Part shown: positions 17,581-26,790 of the stretch, piece after piece
How positions within the stretch are numbered: the first letter of the stretch is position 1
How the letters are laid out: every line of letters starts with the position of its first letter
Source: Sulfurimonas autotrophica DSM 16294
GTDB lineage: Bacteria > Campylobacterota > Campylobacteria > Campylobacterales > Sulfurimonadaceae
Assembly: GCF_000147355.1 (NCBI RefSeq)
Contig: NC_014506.1
Coordinates: forward strand, 1,798,001-1,862,000
Reading direction: 5' to 3'
DNA: 64,000 nucleotides
Notes under the pieces: generated by a model
The model's input: only the letters and a program-made list of their open reading frames with translations
The model's database searches: none
Told to the model about the DNA's origin: nothing
Translations under genes and position numbers: made by a program

Positions 17581-18143
17581 GAAAGCACCTTTTTATTTTT
17601 TTCTTCTTCAATCTCAGCATCGTTTATAAGCGTAATTGAAAGATCCATTTTTTTACCTGCAAGTACAATCCCGGCAACCATTGCAACAAGCAGCATAATT
17701 GCAGCTACTTCAAATGGTATAAGGTATTTTGTAAAAAGTACTAAACCGACTTCTTGCGTATTGCCGACGCCGTCAATTGCAGGATAAAGTGCTACTATAT
17801 TTTCAGACACCATAGGCGCTGCAAATATAATAACCACTAAAACTGCCGCCAATGTTGAAAGTCCAACGATGATGTATTTATTTCCCTGCTTCTCTTTGAC
17901 TTCTCTTGTCGTATCAAAAAACATCATACCAAAAGCATACAGAGCCATTACCGCACCGGTGTAAACTATTATTTGCACCGCACCTAAAAAATCAGCACCC
18001 AGAATAAAGAAAAATGCCGATATAAAAATCATTCCCGCTGCCAATGCAGTTAATGCATACAACGCCTGCTTTGTTGTTACTGTAATGTAAAACATCGCAA
18101 TCGTTAAAAATGCAAACAAGTAAAACGCTACCGCTTCAAACAT
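17577..18143 (-). CDS. nuoJ: NADH-quinone oxidoreductase subunit J
   Basis: A 188-residue membrane subunit with five predicted helices and the central conserved segment IVYTGAVMALYAFGMM, the pi-bulge helix near residues 58-73. A polar tail from about 170 (NDAEIEEEKNKKV) is cytoplasmic. It is encoded between nuoI and nuoK. Confidence 0.94.
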   Translation of the reverse strand: MFEAVAFYLFAFLTIAMFYITVTTKQALYALTALAAGMIFISAFFFILGADFLGAVQIIVYTGAVMALYAFGMMFFDTTREVKEKQGNKYIIVGLSTLAAVLVVIIFAAPMVSENIVALYPAIDGVGNTQEVGLVLFTKYLIPFEVAAIMLLVAMVAGIVLAGKKMDLSITLINDAEIEEEKNKKVLS

Positions 18144-18155
18144 AATCCAAACTCC

Positions 18156-18773
18156 TTAATATGCTAGAGGTGTTTTTTTAACACGCTCATCTTCATGTGG
18201 TGTAATCGCACCAAAACCTTCAAATTCAAGCTGTTTTCCGGCTTTCATTTTATCTATCGGTGTTAACATATCTTCAAACAGAAGAAAATGTTCCCTCTGG
18301 TCTGATGCATTCTCATACTCGCCGCCGTGTGTAATTGCAAGCTCCGGACAAACTTCTGCACAATAACCGCAGAAAATACAGCGCCCTAGGTTAATCGTAT
18401 ATTCACTTACCTCTTTACGTGAGTTTTCATCTATTCGTGTATCTATACGAATACAATCAGAGATACAGATTTTTTCACAAAGACCACAGCCGATACAACG
18501 CTCGGTATCACTTTCCCAAAGTCTTTTCATTTCATGCACTGCACGGTAGCGAGGACCGATAGGCATTTTTTCTTCCGGGTATTTTACTGTGTGAGTATCG
18601 AACCGAATCATTTCACGAAGCACAACCCATAAACCAACAAAAAGTTCACCCTTGAAACTTCTCTTTACAACACGCTTAAACTTACCCCAGCCATCGGTAG
18701 GATAATCTTCAATATCAACTAAAAAGTAACCATTATCAGCTACATTTCTGTCATTAAATTGTTCCATTTTCAT
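18156..18773 (-). CDS. nuoI: NADH-quinone oxidoreductase subunit I
   Basis: A 205-residue peripheral subunit carrying two [4Fe-4S] clusters (N6a and N6b) that pass electrons toward NuoB. The motifs CIGCGLCEKICISDC (about residues 94-108) and CIFCGYCAEVCPE (about 131-143) are complete. AAGGGG precedes the ATG at 18773; a second ATG two codons on is possible. It is located between nuoH and nuoJ as usual. Confidence 0.95.
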   Translation of the reverse strand: MKMEQFNDRNVADNGYFLVDIEDYPTDGWGKFKRVVKRSFKGELFVGLWVVLREMIRFDTHTVKYPEEKMPIGPRYRAVHEMKRLWESDTERCIGCGLCEKICISDCIRIDTRIDENSRKEVSEYTINLGRCIFCGYCAEVCPELAITHGGEYENASDQREHFLLFEDMLTPIDKMKAGKQLEFEGFGAITPHEDERVKKTPLAY

Positions 18774-18784
18774 TCATTATCCCC

Positions 18785-19774
18785 TTAAAACATCATCACT
18801 AAACCAGTGATTACTACATTAATCACGGCTAATGGCATTAAAACTTTCCAACACAACCACATAAGTTGATCCGGTCTTACATCCGGCCAAGCAGCTCTTG
18901 TCCATAAAAAGAAGAAAAAGAAAAATGCAACTTTGCCTATCAATCCTAACGCTCCTAACAGACTACCATCACCATATCCACCTAAAAAGATAAGTGGAAT
19001 TACAAATGAGATAAAGAACATATTTGCATATTCACCGATGAAGAAAAGACCCCATCTCATACCAGAATACTCTGTACCAAAACCATCAATAATTTCATGA
19101 TCATTTGCAATGAGGTGAAAAGGTGTACGACCAGTTTCAGCAAAAGCAGAGATCCAGAACAAAATAAATGCAACAGGTTGTGTCCATACTATCCAATGGC
19201 TAATACCTCCAACTTGATAATTGTTAAAATCAATCAATGATAATGAACCAACCATCATAATAGGTGCTAAAATTGCTAACCCACTCACAACTTCATAAGA
19301 GATAAACACAGCTGCTGTACGTGCTGCTGAAAGTAGAGCAAATTTATTTGCTGAAGCCATACCACCAAGGAGTGGTCCGTATAAGCCAATTGCCATTACA
19401 CCTAAAATATATAAAATACCAATATTCAAATCAGCCACAATTGGATGTACCGTATAACCAAAGATCGTAAATTGTGGAAAAAATGGAATCGCTGCTGCAG
19501 CCATGAATGCAGTTGCTGCAGTAATTACCGGTGCAAGTTTAAATACAGGTCCAACAACATTCGTAGGAATAATATCTTCTTTCGTAAAAAGTTTTACACC
19601 GTCTGCTGCAACCTGCAACAATCCGTATGGTCCAACATACATTGGCCCTAAACGGCGTTGCATAAATGCAAGTATTTTACGCTCAAAATATGTACCAATA
19701 CCCGCTAATGCAGAAAATATAAGTAAGATTACAACGACTTTTATTATCGTTTCAATTAAATATGCTGTATCCAT
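18785..19774 (-). CDS. nuoH: NADH-quinone oxidoreductase subunit H
   Basis: A 329-residue membrane subunit forming the quinone chamber with NuoB and NuoD. It shows ERKILAFMQRRLGPMYVGPYG (about residues 31-51), the GKxFTKED-like segment VKLFTKEDIIP near 60, and the loop AETGRTPFHLIANDHEIIDGF near 205-225, with the acidic quinone-site cluster. About eight helices. Gaps to neighbouring nuo genes are 3 and 11 bases. Confidence 0.96.
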   Translation of the reverse strand: MDTAYLIETIIKVVVILLIFSALAGIGTYFERKILAFMQRRLGPMYVGPYGLLQVAADGVKLFTKEDIIPTNVVGPVFKLAPVITAATAFMAAAAIPFFPQFTIFGYTVHPIVADLNIGILYILGVMAIGLYGPLLGGMASANKFALLSAARTAAVFISYEVVSGLAILAPIMMVGSLSLIDFNNYQVGGISHWIVWTQPVAFILFWISAFAETGRTPFHLIANDHEIIDGFGTEYSGMRWGLFFIGEYANMFFISFVIPLIFLGGYGDGSLLGALGLIGKVAFFFFFFLWTRAAWPDVRPDQLMWLCWKVLMPLAVINVVITGLVMMF

Positions 19775-19777
19775 ATA

Positions 19778-22264
19778 TTACCCCTTTTGAATTGAAGCTG
19801 TACTAAAACGGTATCCGTCAAAGAGTGCTTCTGAGTTTAATTTTTTGTCAAATGTCGGTAAGACTATAATGTCACCCGCAATTTTATTGTCACTTACAAC
19901 TTTTGCAGTAAGTTCACCTTTTGCAGTTTTAATTGTAACCGCATCACCCTCATTGTAATCAGTTTTAGATAAGTACTCTTCACTCATATAAATACCGCTT
20001 ACTTCATCAAGATTTTTCGTCTTGTATGTGAAACCTGTAAATTGTCTTACAGGATTAGCTAAGTAGATTATACACCCTTCAAGCTTATCTTCACTGAATT
20101 TTTCTACACTTTCATCACCACTTGGCGTGACTGCTACATTTTCTAACACATATCCTCTGACTTCTGTACCGTCATTTTCATAATGATTTGGCAGATTGTC
20201 AAACTCTTGGGCTTTAAATCCTGACGCTGTTGGAAGTTTTACCGTATAGTCAATCACATTCTGGGCTTCAAATCCAAGCGCATTAGCAATGTCGTTTAAT
20301 TCGTATCCGCCATACCCTATAGCTGCATTTGTCGGATTAACACGCTTATTTACAGATGTCAAGGTTCCCTCTTGTTGATTTATAGCCGGCATATCCAAAT
20401 CGCCGTCACCAAGACCTGAAAGTACAAAATCACCCTCTGTATTGTAACCGACGGTATAGGCACCTTTTTCATCATCAAGTTCACAAATAAGGGCAACACC
20501 GAGTGAATTTGTCAATGACGGAATCATTGTTAATTCAAAATCAGAATATTTTTCAATCAAAGCAACCAAACGCGCTAAATTCTTGGCATTTGGATGTGTA
20601 TAAAGATCCGGTCCTGCCATCAAAGCAAACGTATCTTTTTTCTTAAGATTTTTCTCTAAAACTTCCATAAATTTATCATCAGCACCAAGAATTTCTAAAA
20701 GTCTGTTATCATCAACTTCAACTTCTTTTGAAACTTTAGTAGAAACCATCTTAGATTTTTCTACTTCAACCTCTTCTTCTTCGCCTGTCTCTTCATTTAC
20801 TTTCATCTCTTTGACAATTTCCACAACTTTTTCTTTCACAACTTCTTCAACCGTTACAGTTTTTTGTGAATGAAAAGAGGCAAGATATTCGACAATATCA
20901 GACGGCAGTTTTGATTTATCTGCAAATAAGTCAAGAACAAGGTATAAAGCCGCTTCTTCTTGAAGAGGAGCATGTTCTACTGTCATAATAGATTTACCCA
21001 GACCTTCAATAATAGGGTCTTTTACCGGATGGAAATAAAGCCCTGCACCTTTATTTACCGTCATTGAATTGTTTAAAGCATATCTGGCATTCGGGTTATC
21101 GCTTTTTAAAGCACTTCCTATTGAGATAGTAAAGTTTGCATGATGTGCCGCTTCCAAATCACTGCCGTAAAGCTTTTTACCGCTGATTTGACTGTAATTA
21201 TTTAAAAATGTCTGCAATGCTTTTGCTTCATTATTTACAAGCTTATAACCGAATTTCTCTTTCATTTTCTGAAGCAGATATGCTTCTTCATTTGTAATAG
21301 TTGAAGTAAAGCAAATAGTGTCTGCCTTTTTAAAGGCTTCAACTGTATTAGCAAATGCAGCTTCATCTTTAGTAGCATCGGCATTTTGATAATCAAATCC
21401 ATATCTACCTGCACCGCACAGTGAAACATAATTCCATTCGTTCATTACACGGTAGATTTTATCTTCAGGATTCTCGATACTTGCATGTTTAACATCATAA
21501 GATATTTGACATCCTGCAGAACAGTGCCCGCAGGTTGCAGGAATCTGTTTAAGCTCCCATGCATTTGATTTATACATAAAATGTGTGTCAACCAAAGCAC
21601 CGACCGGACAAACAGCAGCACACTCTCCACACGAAGTACAATCAAGAACATCCGTACCGTTTGTCAGACCGATAAGTGATTTGTTAAGCTTATTCCACAT
21701 TGCATAAGCATCTTTTGGCATCTGACCTTTATACTCAGCATTCAGTGCATCTGCGCCGCGAGGAATTGTTTTTAATGAGTTGTCACCTATCATATCTTTA
21801 CATGTAGTCACACAACGCTCACAAACAATACAAAGACCCGGATCATAATGGAGATGTCCCCAATCATGAGAACTTCTATCTACATCTTTAACAGTATAGT
21901 GTTGTGCATCTACACCGATATGCAGTGTATAATTTTGTAATTCACACTCTCCTGACTGATCACAAACACCACATTGAAGTGGATGATTAACATCATATAC
22001 TTCCATAATCGCACGGCGTTCTTTTTCTATTGTCTCTGTAGAAGTTGTTATGCTCATACCGTCTTTGGCTTTGGCATTACAAGCATATACCTGCTTGCCG
22101 TCTGCTTCTACTAAACATATACGACAAGCCAATGTAGGACTACATCTTGTCAAATAACATATTGCAGGGATAAAAATATCATTGGCACGGGCAGCATTTA
22201 ATAAATACTCACCCTCTTGCGTTTGTACTTCTTTTCCGTCAATATTTATAGTAATTTTACTCAT
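19778..22264 (-). CDS. nuoG: NuoG-type complex I subunit, second copy with insertion
   Basis: An 828-residue iron-sulfur subunit. Cluster motifs in order: [2Fe-2S] Cys36, Cys47, Cys50, Cys62; the His-Cys3 motif HPLQCGVCDQSGEC (94-107); CIVCERCVTTC (145-155); CTSCGECAAVCP (209-220); and an N7-type CGHCSAGC (245-252) with Cys283. The molybdopterin-like domain follows. Compared with the adjacent paralogue it has about 50 extra residues at roughly 468-520, a Glu/Lys/Val repeat-rich stretch, and a longer loop at 160-205. Its start overlaps the stop of the first NuoG. Tandem NuoG genes are known from Campylobacterota. Confidence 0.93.
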   Translation of the reverse strand: MSKITINIDGKEVQTQEGEYLLNAARANDIFIPAICYLTRCSPTLACRICLVEADGKQVYACNAKAKDGMSITTSTETIEKERRAIMEVYDVNHPLQCGVCDQSGECELQNYTLHIGVDAQHYTVKDVDRSSHDWGHLHYDPGLCIVCERCVTTCKDMIGDNSLKTIPRGADALNAEYKGQMPKDAYAMWNKLNKSLIGLTNGTDVLDCTSCGECAAVCPVGALVDTHFMYKSNAWELKQIPATCGHCSAGCQISYDVKHASIENPEDKIYRVMNEWNYVSLCGAGRYGFDYQNADATKDEAAFANTVEAFKKADTICFTSTITNEEAYLLQKMKEKFGYKLVNNEAKALQTFLNNYSQISGKKLYGSDLEAAHHANFTISIGSALKSDNPNARYALNNSMTVNKGAGLYFHPVKDPIIEGLGKSIMTVEHAPLQEEAALYLVLDLFADKSKLPSDIVEYLASFHSQKTVTVEEVVKEKVVEIVKEMKVNEETGEEEEVEVEKSKMVSTKVSKEVEVDDNRLLEILGADDKFMEVLEKNLKKKDTFALMAGPDLYTHPNAKNLARLVALIEKYSDFELTMIPSLTNSLGVALICELDDEKGAYTVGYNTEGDFVLSGLGDGDLDMPAINQQEGTLTSVNKRVNPTNAAIGYGGYELNDIANALGFEAQNVIDYTVKLPTASGFKAQEFDNLPNHYENDGTEVRGYVLENVAVTPSGDESVEKFSEDKLEGCIIYLANPVRQFTGFTYKTKNLDEVSGIYMSEEYLSKTDYNEGDAVTIKTAKGELTAKVVSDNKIAGDIIVLPTFDKKLNSEALFDGYRFSTASIQKG

Positions 22265-24507
22265 TATACTACTCTCACTATTTTGGATTTTTCAAATCTA
22301 TATCTGCTGAAATCCTGACCTAAATCAAAGGTAGGATTGAGTGCTATAGTTCCTTTTAGTTCATCATCTAGCTTAAATACTCTCTGCAGAGTCTTTGATG
22401 CAAAACTAATTTGGATAACATCACCGTCCGCAATTCGTGCAGCTGCAGCAAATTGCGCCGAACCTCTCAAATTTGTATCTTTTTCCAACTGATGTGCTTT
22501 ATTTGTAAACTCATTAAACTGCAGCACAGGGTTACAATTGTAAATCACAGTACCGTTAAACTCCGGCAAATCTTCAATCGCTTCTATTTTTGAATCCATT
22601 TCACATAATACTTCATCTAAAATATAACCTCTTTTATCTTCACCGTGAGGTGTTAAGAAATTTTCCAAGTCATCAAATGCAATTGATTTAAAACCTTTAG
22701 AGGTATCTAGCTCTTTTGTATAATCAATCGTATTTTCTTTGGCTAAGCCCAACGCATTCGCTATATCATTTAAAGTATAACCCTTAAATGAAAGTGCTAC
22801 ATTTAACGGCAGTATCTGGTTGTCAACATTCACAACTGTTCCCTCTACCTGATTAAGTGCCGGCATTGCCAGGTCTGAATCTTTTAATGATGACATTATA
22901 AAGTCACCTTCAGCATTATAAGCAACAACATTGCTTATATTTTCATCAACATCAAGTTTACATGTAAGTGCAACACCTGCAGAATTAACTTCTGTTGGAA
23001 CAATAACTAATGAAAAATCAGTATATTTTTCAATTAAAGCTGCCAGTTTTGCTATATTTTTTGCACGTTTGTGAGCAAAAACATCACTCCCAATCACCAG
23101 TACATGATTTCTTGCTCTTTTAAATGACTTTGTCATCAATGTAAGTTCATCATCACCTACATTACTTTCAGCTTCAAGATAGCCTAAGTCTAAATCATCT
23201 AAAAATGCTCTTGTCTGTTCATCTACATCACTGTTTTTAAGAAGTTCATTTGCAAGGAGTGCCATAACGCCCTCTTCTGTTCCTACTTCATATTTCATAA
23301 ACTGCGTTGCAGTATTTTTCATCAAAGTATCTTCAAGCGGATGTGCATAGACAATTTTAGCGCCGTTATGCTGTGAAGCTGTTCGTACGGCATATCGTAC
23401 CATCGGATTATCAGTTGCTATTCGGGTACCAATTACTATAACAGCATCAGCCTGTTTAACAGCATCCATAGAACCGCTGTGATGCAGTTTCCCGCTCACT
23501 GTACTATATGCTGACATAAACTCACCATACAAACGTGCATCTTCATTAAAAAGTTTTATTCCTAACTTCTCTTTAAAAAGCTGTAATATATGTGCTTCTT
23601 CATTCGTAATTATAGAAGAAAAACGAATTGCATTTGCATTTTTTATCGCTTCAACAGCCTTTTTAAATGCAACTTCATCTTTACCTGCACGATTTTCAAA
23701 ATCAAAGCCGAAACGCCCTGCACCGCAGAGTGAATTAAACTCAAAATTATTCTTTACACGGTATATTGAATCATTAGCGTTAATACCGCTATGACGTGTT
23801 TCATACTCTAATGCACAACCTGCAGAACAATGCGCACAGGTTGAAGGTACACGTGAAAGTTCCCATGCATTTGCAGTGTATTTAAAATCACTGCTCACAA
23901 GTGCACCCACTGGACAAACTGCGATACACTCGCCGCAAAAAGTACAATCAAGCGTCTCAGCATTCTTAGGAATAATAACAGACGAGTATCCACCGAATTT
24001 TACCTCAATGGCATCATCTCCTATGACTTCATTACATACATGAACACACTTTTCACACATGATACATAACGCAGGGTCATAATTTATCAGTCCCCAGTCT
24101 TGAACTTTTTTAAGCTGGTCGCGTGCTGAAAATTCTTGCTGTGATACATTAAATTCCAGTGTCATATTTTGTAAATCACACTCACCTGATTTATCACACA
24201 CACCACATTCAAGTGGATGATTTACATCATAGAGTTTCATAATATTTCTACGCTCAACTTCAAGTTCAGCTGAATTTGTTTTGACTTCTATGCCTTCAGT
24301 CGGCGGTGTATTACATGAGAGAATAAACCCGTCCACGCCTTCTACTTCTACAGAACATATACGGCAAGATGCACACGGCGTTGTTTTAGAAATGTAACAC
24401 ATAGTAGGAATATAGATGTCATTTTTTCTGGCAGCCTGTAAAATTGTTTCACCTTTGGCTGCACTGACATCTTTGCCGTCAATCTTAAAATTAATAATTT
24501 TACTCAT
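22264..24507 (-). CDS. nuoG: NuoG-type complex I subunit, first copy
   Basis: A 747-residue paralogue of the following gene. The [2Fe-2S] ligands are Cys37, Cys48, Cys51 and Cys65, with Cys45 extra; HPLECGVCDKSGEC gives the His-Cys3 cluster; CIMCEKCVHVC, CTFCGECIAVCP and CAHCSAGC with a distal LCGAGR cysteine give the others, including N7. The C-terminal half is a molybdopterin-oxidoreductase-like domain without obvious cofactor ligands. In complex I this subunit relays electrons from the flavoprotein to NuoI. It lies 12 bases after the GltD-like gene. Confidence 0.94.
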   Translation of the reverse strand: MSKIINFKIDGKDVSAAKGETILQAARKNDIYIPTMCYISKTTPCASCRICSVEVEGVDGFILSCNTPPTEGIEVKTNSAELEVERRNIMKLYDVNHPLECGVCDKSGECDLQNMTLEFNVSQQEFSARDQLKKVQDWGLINYDPALCIMCEKCVHVCNEVIGDDAIEVKFGGYSSVIIPKNAETLDCTFCGECIAVCPVGALVSSDFKYTANAWELSRVPSTCAHCSAGCALEYETRHSGINANDSIYRVKNNFEFNSLCGAGRFGFDFENRAGKDEVAFKKAVEAIKNANAIRFSSIITNEEAHILQLFKEKLGIKLFNEDARLYGEFMSAYSTVSGKLHHSGSMDAVKQADAVIVIGTRIATDNPMVRYAVRTASQHNGAKIVYAHPLEDTLMKNTATQFMKYEVGTEEGVMALLANELLKNSDVDEQTRAFLDDLDLGYLEAESNVGDDELTLMTKSFKRARNHVLVIGSDVFAHKRAKNIAKLAALIEKYTDFSLVIVPTEVNSAGVALTCKLDVDENISNVVAYNAEGDFIMSSLKDSDLAMPALNQVEGTVVNVDNQILPLNVALSFKGYTLNDIANALGLAKENTIDYTKELDTSKGFKSIAFDDLENFLTPHGEDKRGYILDEVLCEMDSKIEAIEDLPEFNGTVIYNCNPVLQFNEFTNKAHQLEKDTNLRGSAQFAAAARIADGDVIQISFASKTLQRVFKLDDELKGTIALNPTFDLGQDFSRYRFEKSKIVRVV
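22958..22967. repeat. TTACATGTAA palindrome
   Basis: Exact copy in the first nuoG, encoding Leu-Thr-Cys-Lys. A one-mismatch copy (TTACATGTAG) lies near 21798 in the second nuoG. Confidence 0.75.
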
Positions 24508-24519
24508 TCACAGCCTCCC

Positions 24520-26562
24520 TTATGCCTGTACCATTGCTATATAATAACAACGCATACATCTCTCAGATTCAGTTAAAGCTTGCTCTTGGGTGAATCCAAG
24601 ATTGACTTCTGCATTATTATGTTTACGTATTTCAACATCTAATACAGATGAATGCTCACGAGGAAGCCCCGGAAGCCAGCCTGTTACTTTTTCTTTTTTG
24701 TCATAAACTTTAAGTTTACTCAAATGATCTTCCATAATCTCATCATCCGTTAAACTTACTTCACCAGTTTGAACATAACGAGACATTACCGATGCTGCAC
24801 GTTTGGCTTGACCTACTGCATTTACAATTGTCATAGGACCGTATTCACAATCACCTGAGGCAAAGATGCCTTTACGTGATGTCATATAATCTTTACCATT
24901 TGTTTTAATAGTAGCCCATGAGGTCATCTCAATGTCCCACTCCTCAGGTAATAAATCCAAATCAGCTGATTGAGAAACAGCAGGAACAAGGTAATCTGCT
25001 TCTATCGTATAAGATTCACCTTCAATTTTTACAAGTTGTGCACGTCCTCCATTTGGATCAGGTACCAGCTCAAATTTGTCAATTAGAAGTTCTGTAAGAA
25101 CATCATTTTCATCCGTTGTAATTTTATTTACAGCAGAATGGAAAAGAAATTCAACACCCTCTTCAACAGCTTCATGATACTCTTCATAAGTTGTATTGCG
25201 TATGATTGTCTTCTCATCACGGCGATAAATCATATAGACTTTTTTCGCATTTGCACGAATAGCACAACGCACAACATCCATAGATGTAAATCCACCACCG
25301 ACACAAACAACTGTCTTACCAGTCAAATCCACATAGTCAGTTGTTAAAAGATTCTCTTCTTGTTCTTCTTTTGAAATTGTGTAACCATATTTTTCATAAA
25401 GATTCACTTTATCAAGAAAATCAATAGCTCCCCAGTAACCTTTAATCTCCGGTCTTTCATTTTCACAACGTACTTTTTTTGAAATCCTAGTACCAACAGC
25501 AACCATAGTAGCGTCATACTCTTTTTCAAATCTGCGCATATCATCTGCTGAAATTCTAGAATTTGTGATGAAATTTACACCCATATCGCGGACACATTCT
25601 ATATCTTGATTATATTTATCGACAGGCATACGATATTCTGGAACACCAACGGCTACTTCACCGCCAAGAACAGGAAGGTCTTCATATACATCAACTTCTA
25701 CACCCTCAGCTGCCAAATAGTAAGCAGTAGTGAGTCCTGCAGGACCTGCACCGATAACTGCTACTTTTTTATCAACCGGTGGTTTTTTCTCCATCGGATG
25801 AAAAAATTCGTATTCATGGTCTGTTTCCCAATCTGCACCCAAACGTTTAAGTGCCATGATTGAAATAGGCTCATCAAGATTTGTTCTACGACATGCATCT
25901 TCACACGGATGTGGACATACACGTCCACACGTATGTGCAAGCGGCATTGTTTGACGTGTCGCTTCAAGTGAATCATCAAAACGCAAATCTCTTACACCTT
26001 CAATATAACCCGGAATATCAACATGTGCAGGACAGGCATCCGTACACGGTGCTGTTATCTTAGCGATATAACCGATGGAATCATCATAATGTTTCGATTT
26101 TTTCTTCTCGTTGATACATTCTAAAAATGTTTCTTCAAAGTGTGTCATTAAATCTAAAATAGGATTCGGAACTGTTTTTCCAATCTCACACTTAGAAGTA
26201 ATCTGCATACTTTTACCAATCTCTTTTAAGTGGTCTAAATCAGCTATTTCACCTTCACCACGAGCGATTTTATCAAGCTGGTCATATAAAATACGACCGC
26301 CCCATCTTCCAGGCGCACATCTTCCACATGCTTCTGAATAAACTTGATACTGTGCAGCATATTCCATTGCCAAACGGATAACATCCACATCCTCATTAAA
26401 TAACGAAACACCGTCCCAGCCTATAAAAGCTTTTGAATCGCGGTGATCATCATATTGTGCTGGTAAATTATAAGCTGATTCTTCCCACTCTTCTTGAGGT
26501 TTGCCGATGTTATTAACAAGCTCACCATTCCAAGTAGAAAAATATACTTTGCTCACATTCAA
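24520..26562 (-). CDS. NuoF-tail / GltD-like FAD oxidoreductase fusion in the NuoF position
   Basis: A 680-residue flavoprotein replacing NuoF. Residues about 55-150 resemble only the C-terminal [4Fe-4S] helical domain of NuoF. The usual CGxCxPCR motif reads CGRCAPGR (Cys79, Cys82, Gly85), with Cys125 as the distal ligand, so one N3 cysteine is missing. The FMN/NADH domain of NuoF is absent. From about 165 the protein is GltD-like: Cys173, Cys177, Cys212, Cys216, Cys220 and Cys224 for Fe-S; FAD motif IGAGPAGLTTAYYL at 270-283; a second dinucleotide motif CVGGGFTSMD; and a C-terminal CMRCYY. It probably feeds electrons from NAD(P)H or a ferredoxin/flavodoxin to NuoG. The donor is not determined by the sequence. 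Confidence 0.85.
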   Translation of the reverse strand: MNVSKVYFSTWNGELVNNIGKPQEEWEESAYNLPAQYDDHRDSKAFIGWDGVSLFNEDVDVIRLAMEYAAQYQVYSEACGRCAPGRWGGRILYDQLDKIARGEGEIADLDHLKEIGKSMQITSKCEIGKTVPNPILDLMTHFEETFLECINEKKKSKHYDDSIGYIAKITAPCTDACPAHVDIPGYIEGVRDLRFDDSLEATRQTMPLAHTCGRVCPHPCEDACRRTNLDEPISIMALKRLGADWETDHEYEFFHPMEKKPPVDKKVAVIGAGPAGLTTAYYLAAEGVEVDVYEDLPVLGGEVAVGVPEYRMPVDKYNQDIECVRDMGVNFITNSRISADDMRRFEKEYDATMVAVGTRISKKVRCENERPEIKGYWGAIDFLDKVNLYEKYGYTISKEEQEENLLTTDYVDLTGKTVVCVGGGFTSMDVVRCAIRANAKKVYMIYRRDEKTIIRNTTYEEYHEAVEEGVEFLFHSAVNKITTDENDVLTELLIDKFELVPDPNGGRAQLVKIEGESYTIEADYLVPAVSQSADLDLLPEEWDIEMTSWATIKTNGKDYMTSRKGIFASGDCEYGPMTIVNAVGQAKRAASVMSRYVQTGEVSLTDDEIMEDHLSKLKVYDKKEKVTGWLPGLPREHSSVLDVEIRKHNNAEVNLGFTQEQALTESERCMRCYYIAMVQA

Positions 26563-26565
26563 TTC

Positions 26566-26790
26566 CTATTTTTTTACTACGATAGTCCAGTCGACTTCGT
26601 TAAATTTTAATGAGTTATACAGTTCACACCCACACTCTTTTACTAAATCAGCACTTCTTTGAATCGGAGAAAAATCACCAATTTCAAAAAGGAATATTAA
26701 TGTTTCCGTCGGCTTATGAGATTCTTCTAAAATCTCTTTCATACGAGGTTCAAAATTATCTTTCAAGTGTCTTAAATCATATCGTTTCAT
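26566..26790 (-). CDS. Small complex I accessory protein in the NuoE position
   Basis: A 74-residue protein between nuoD and the GltD-like gene, corresponding in position and size to the short NuoE substitutes of Campylobacterota (HP1264-like). It has no cysteine set for a [2Fe-2S] cluster, only one Cys-Gly-Cys (CGC near residue 53), so it is not a NuoE. The strand pattern TETLIFLFEIGDFS and EVDWTIVVKK suggests a small alpha/beta fold. Its ATG overlaps the nuoD stop. Its role in docking the flavoprotein is an inference. Confidence 0.75.
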   Translation of the reverse strand: MKRYDLRHLKDNFEPRMKEILEESHKPTETLIFLFEIGDFSPIQRSADLVKECGCELYNSLKFNEVDWTIVVKK

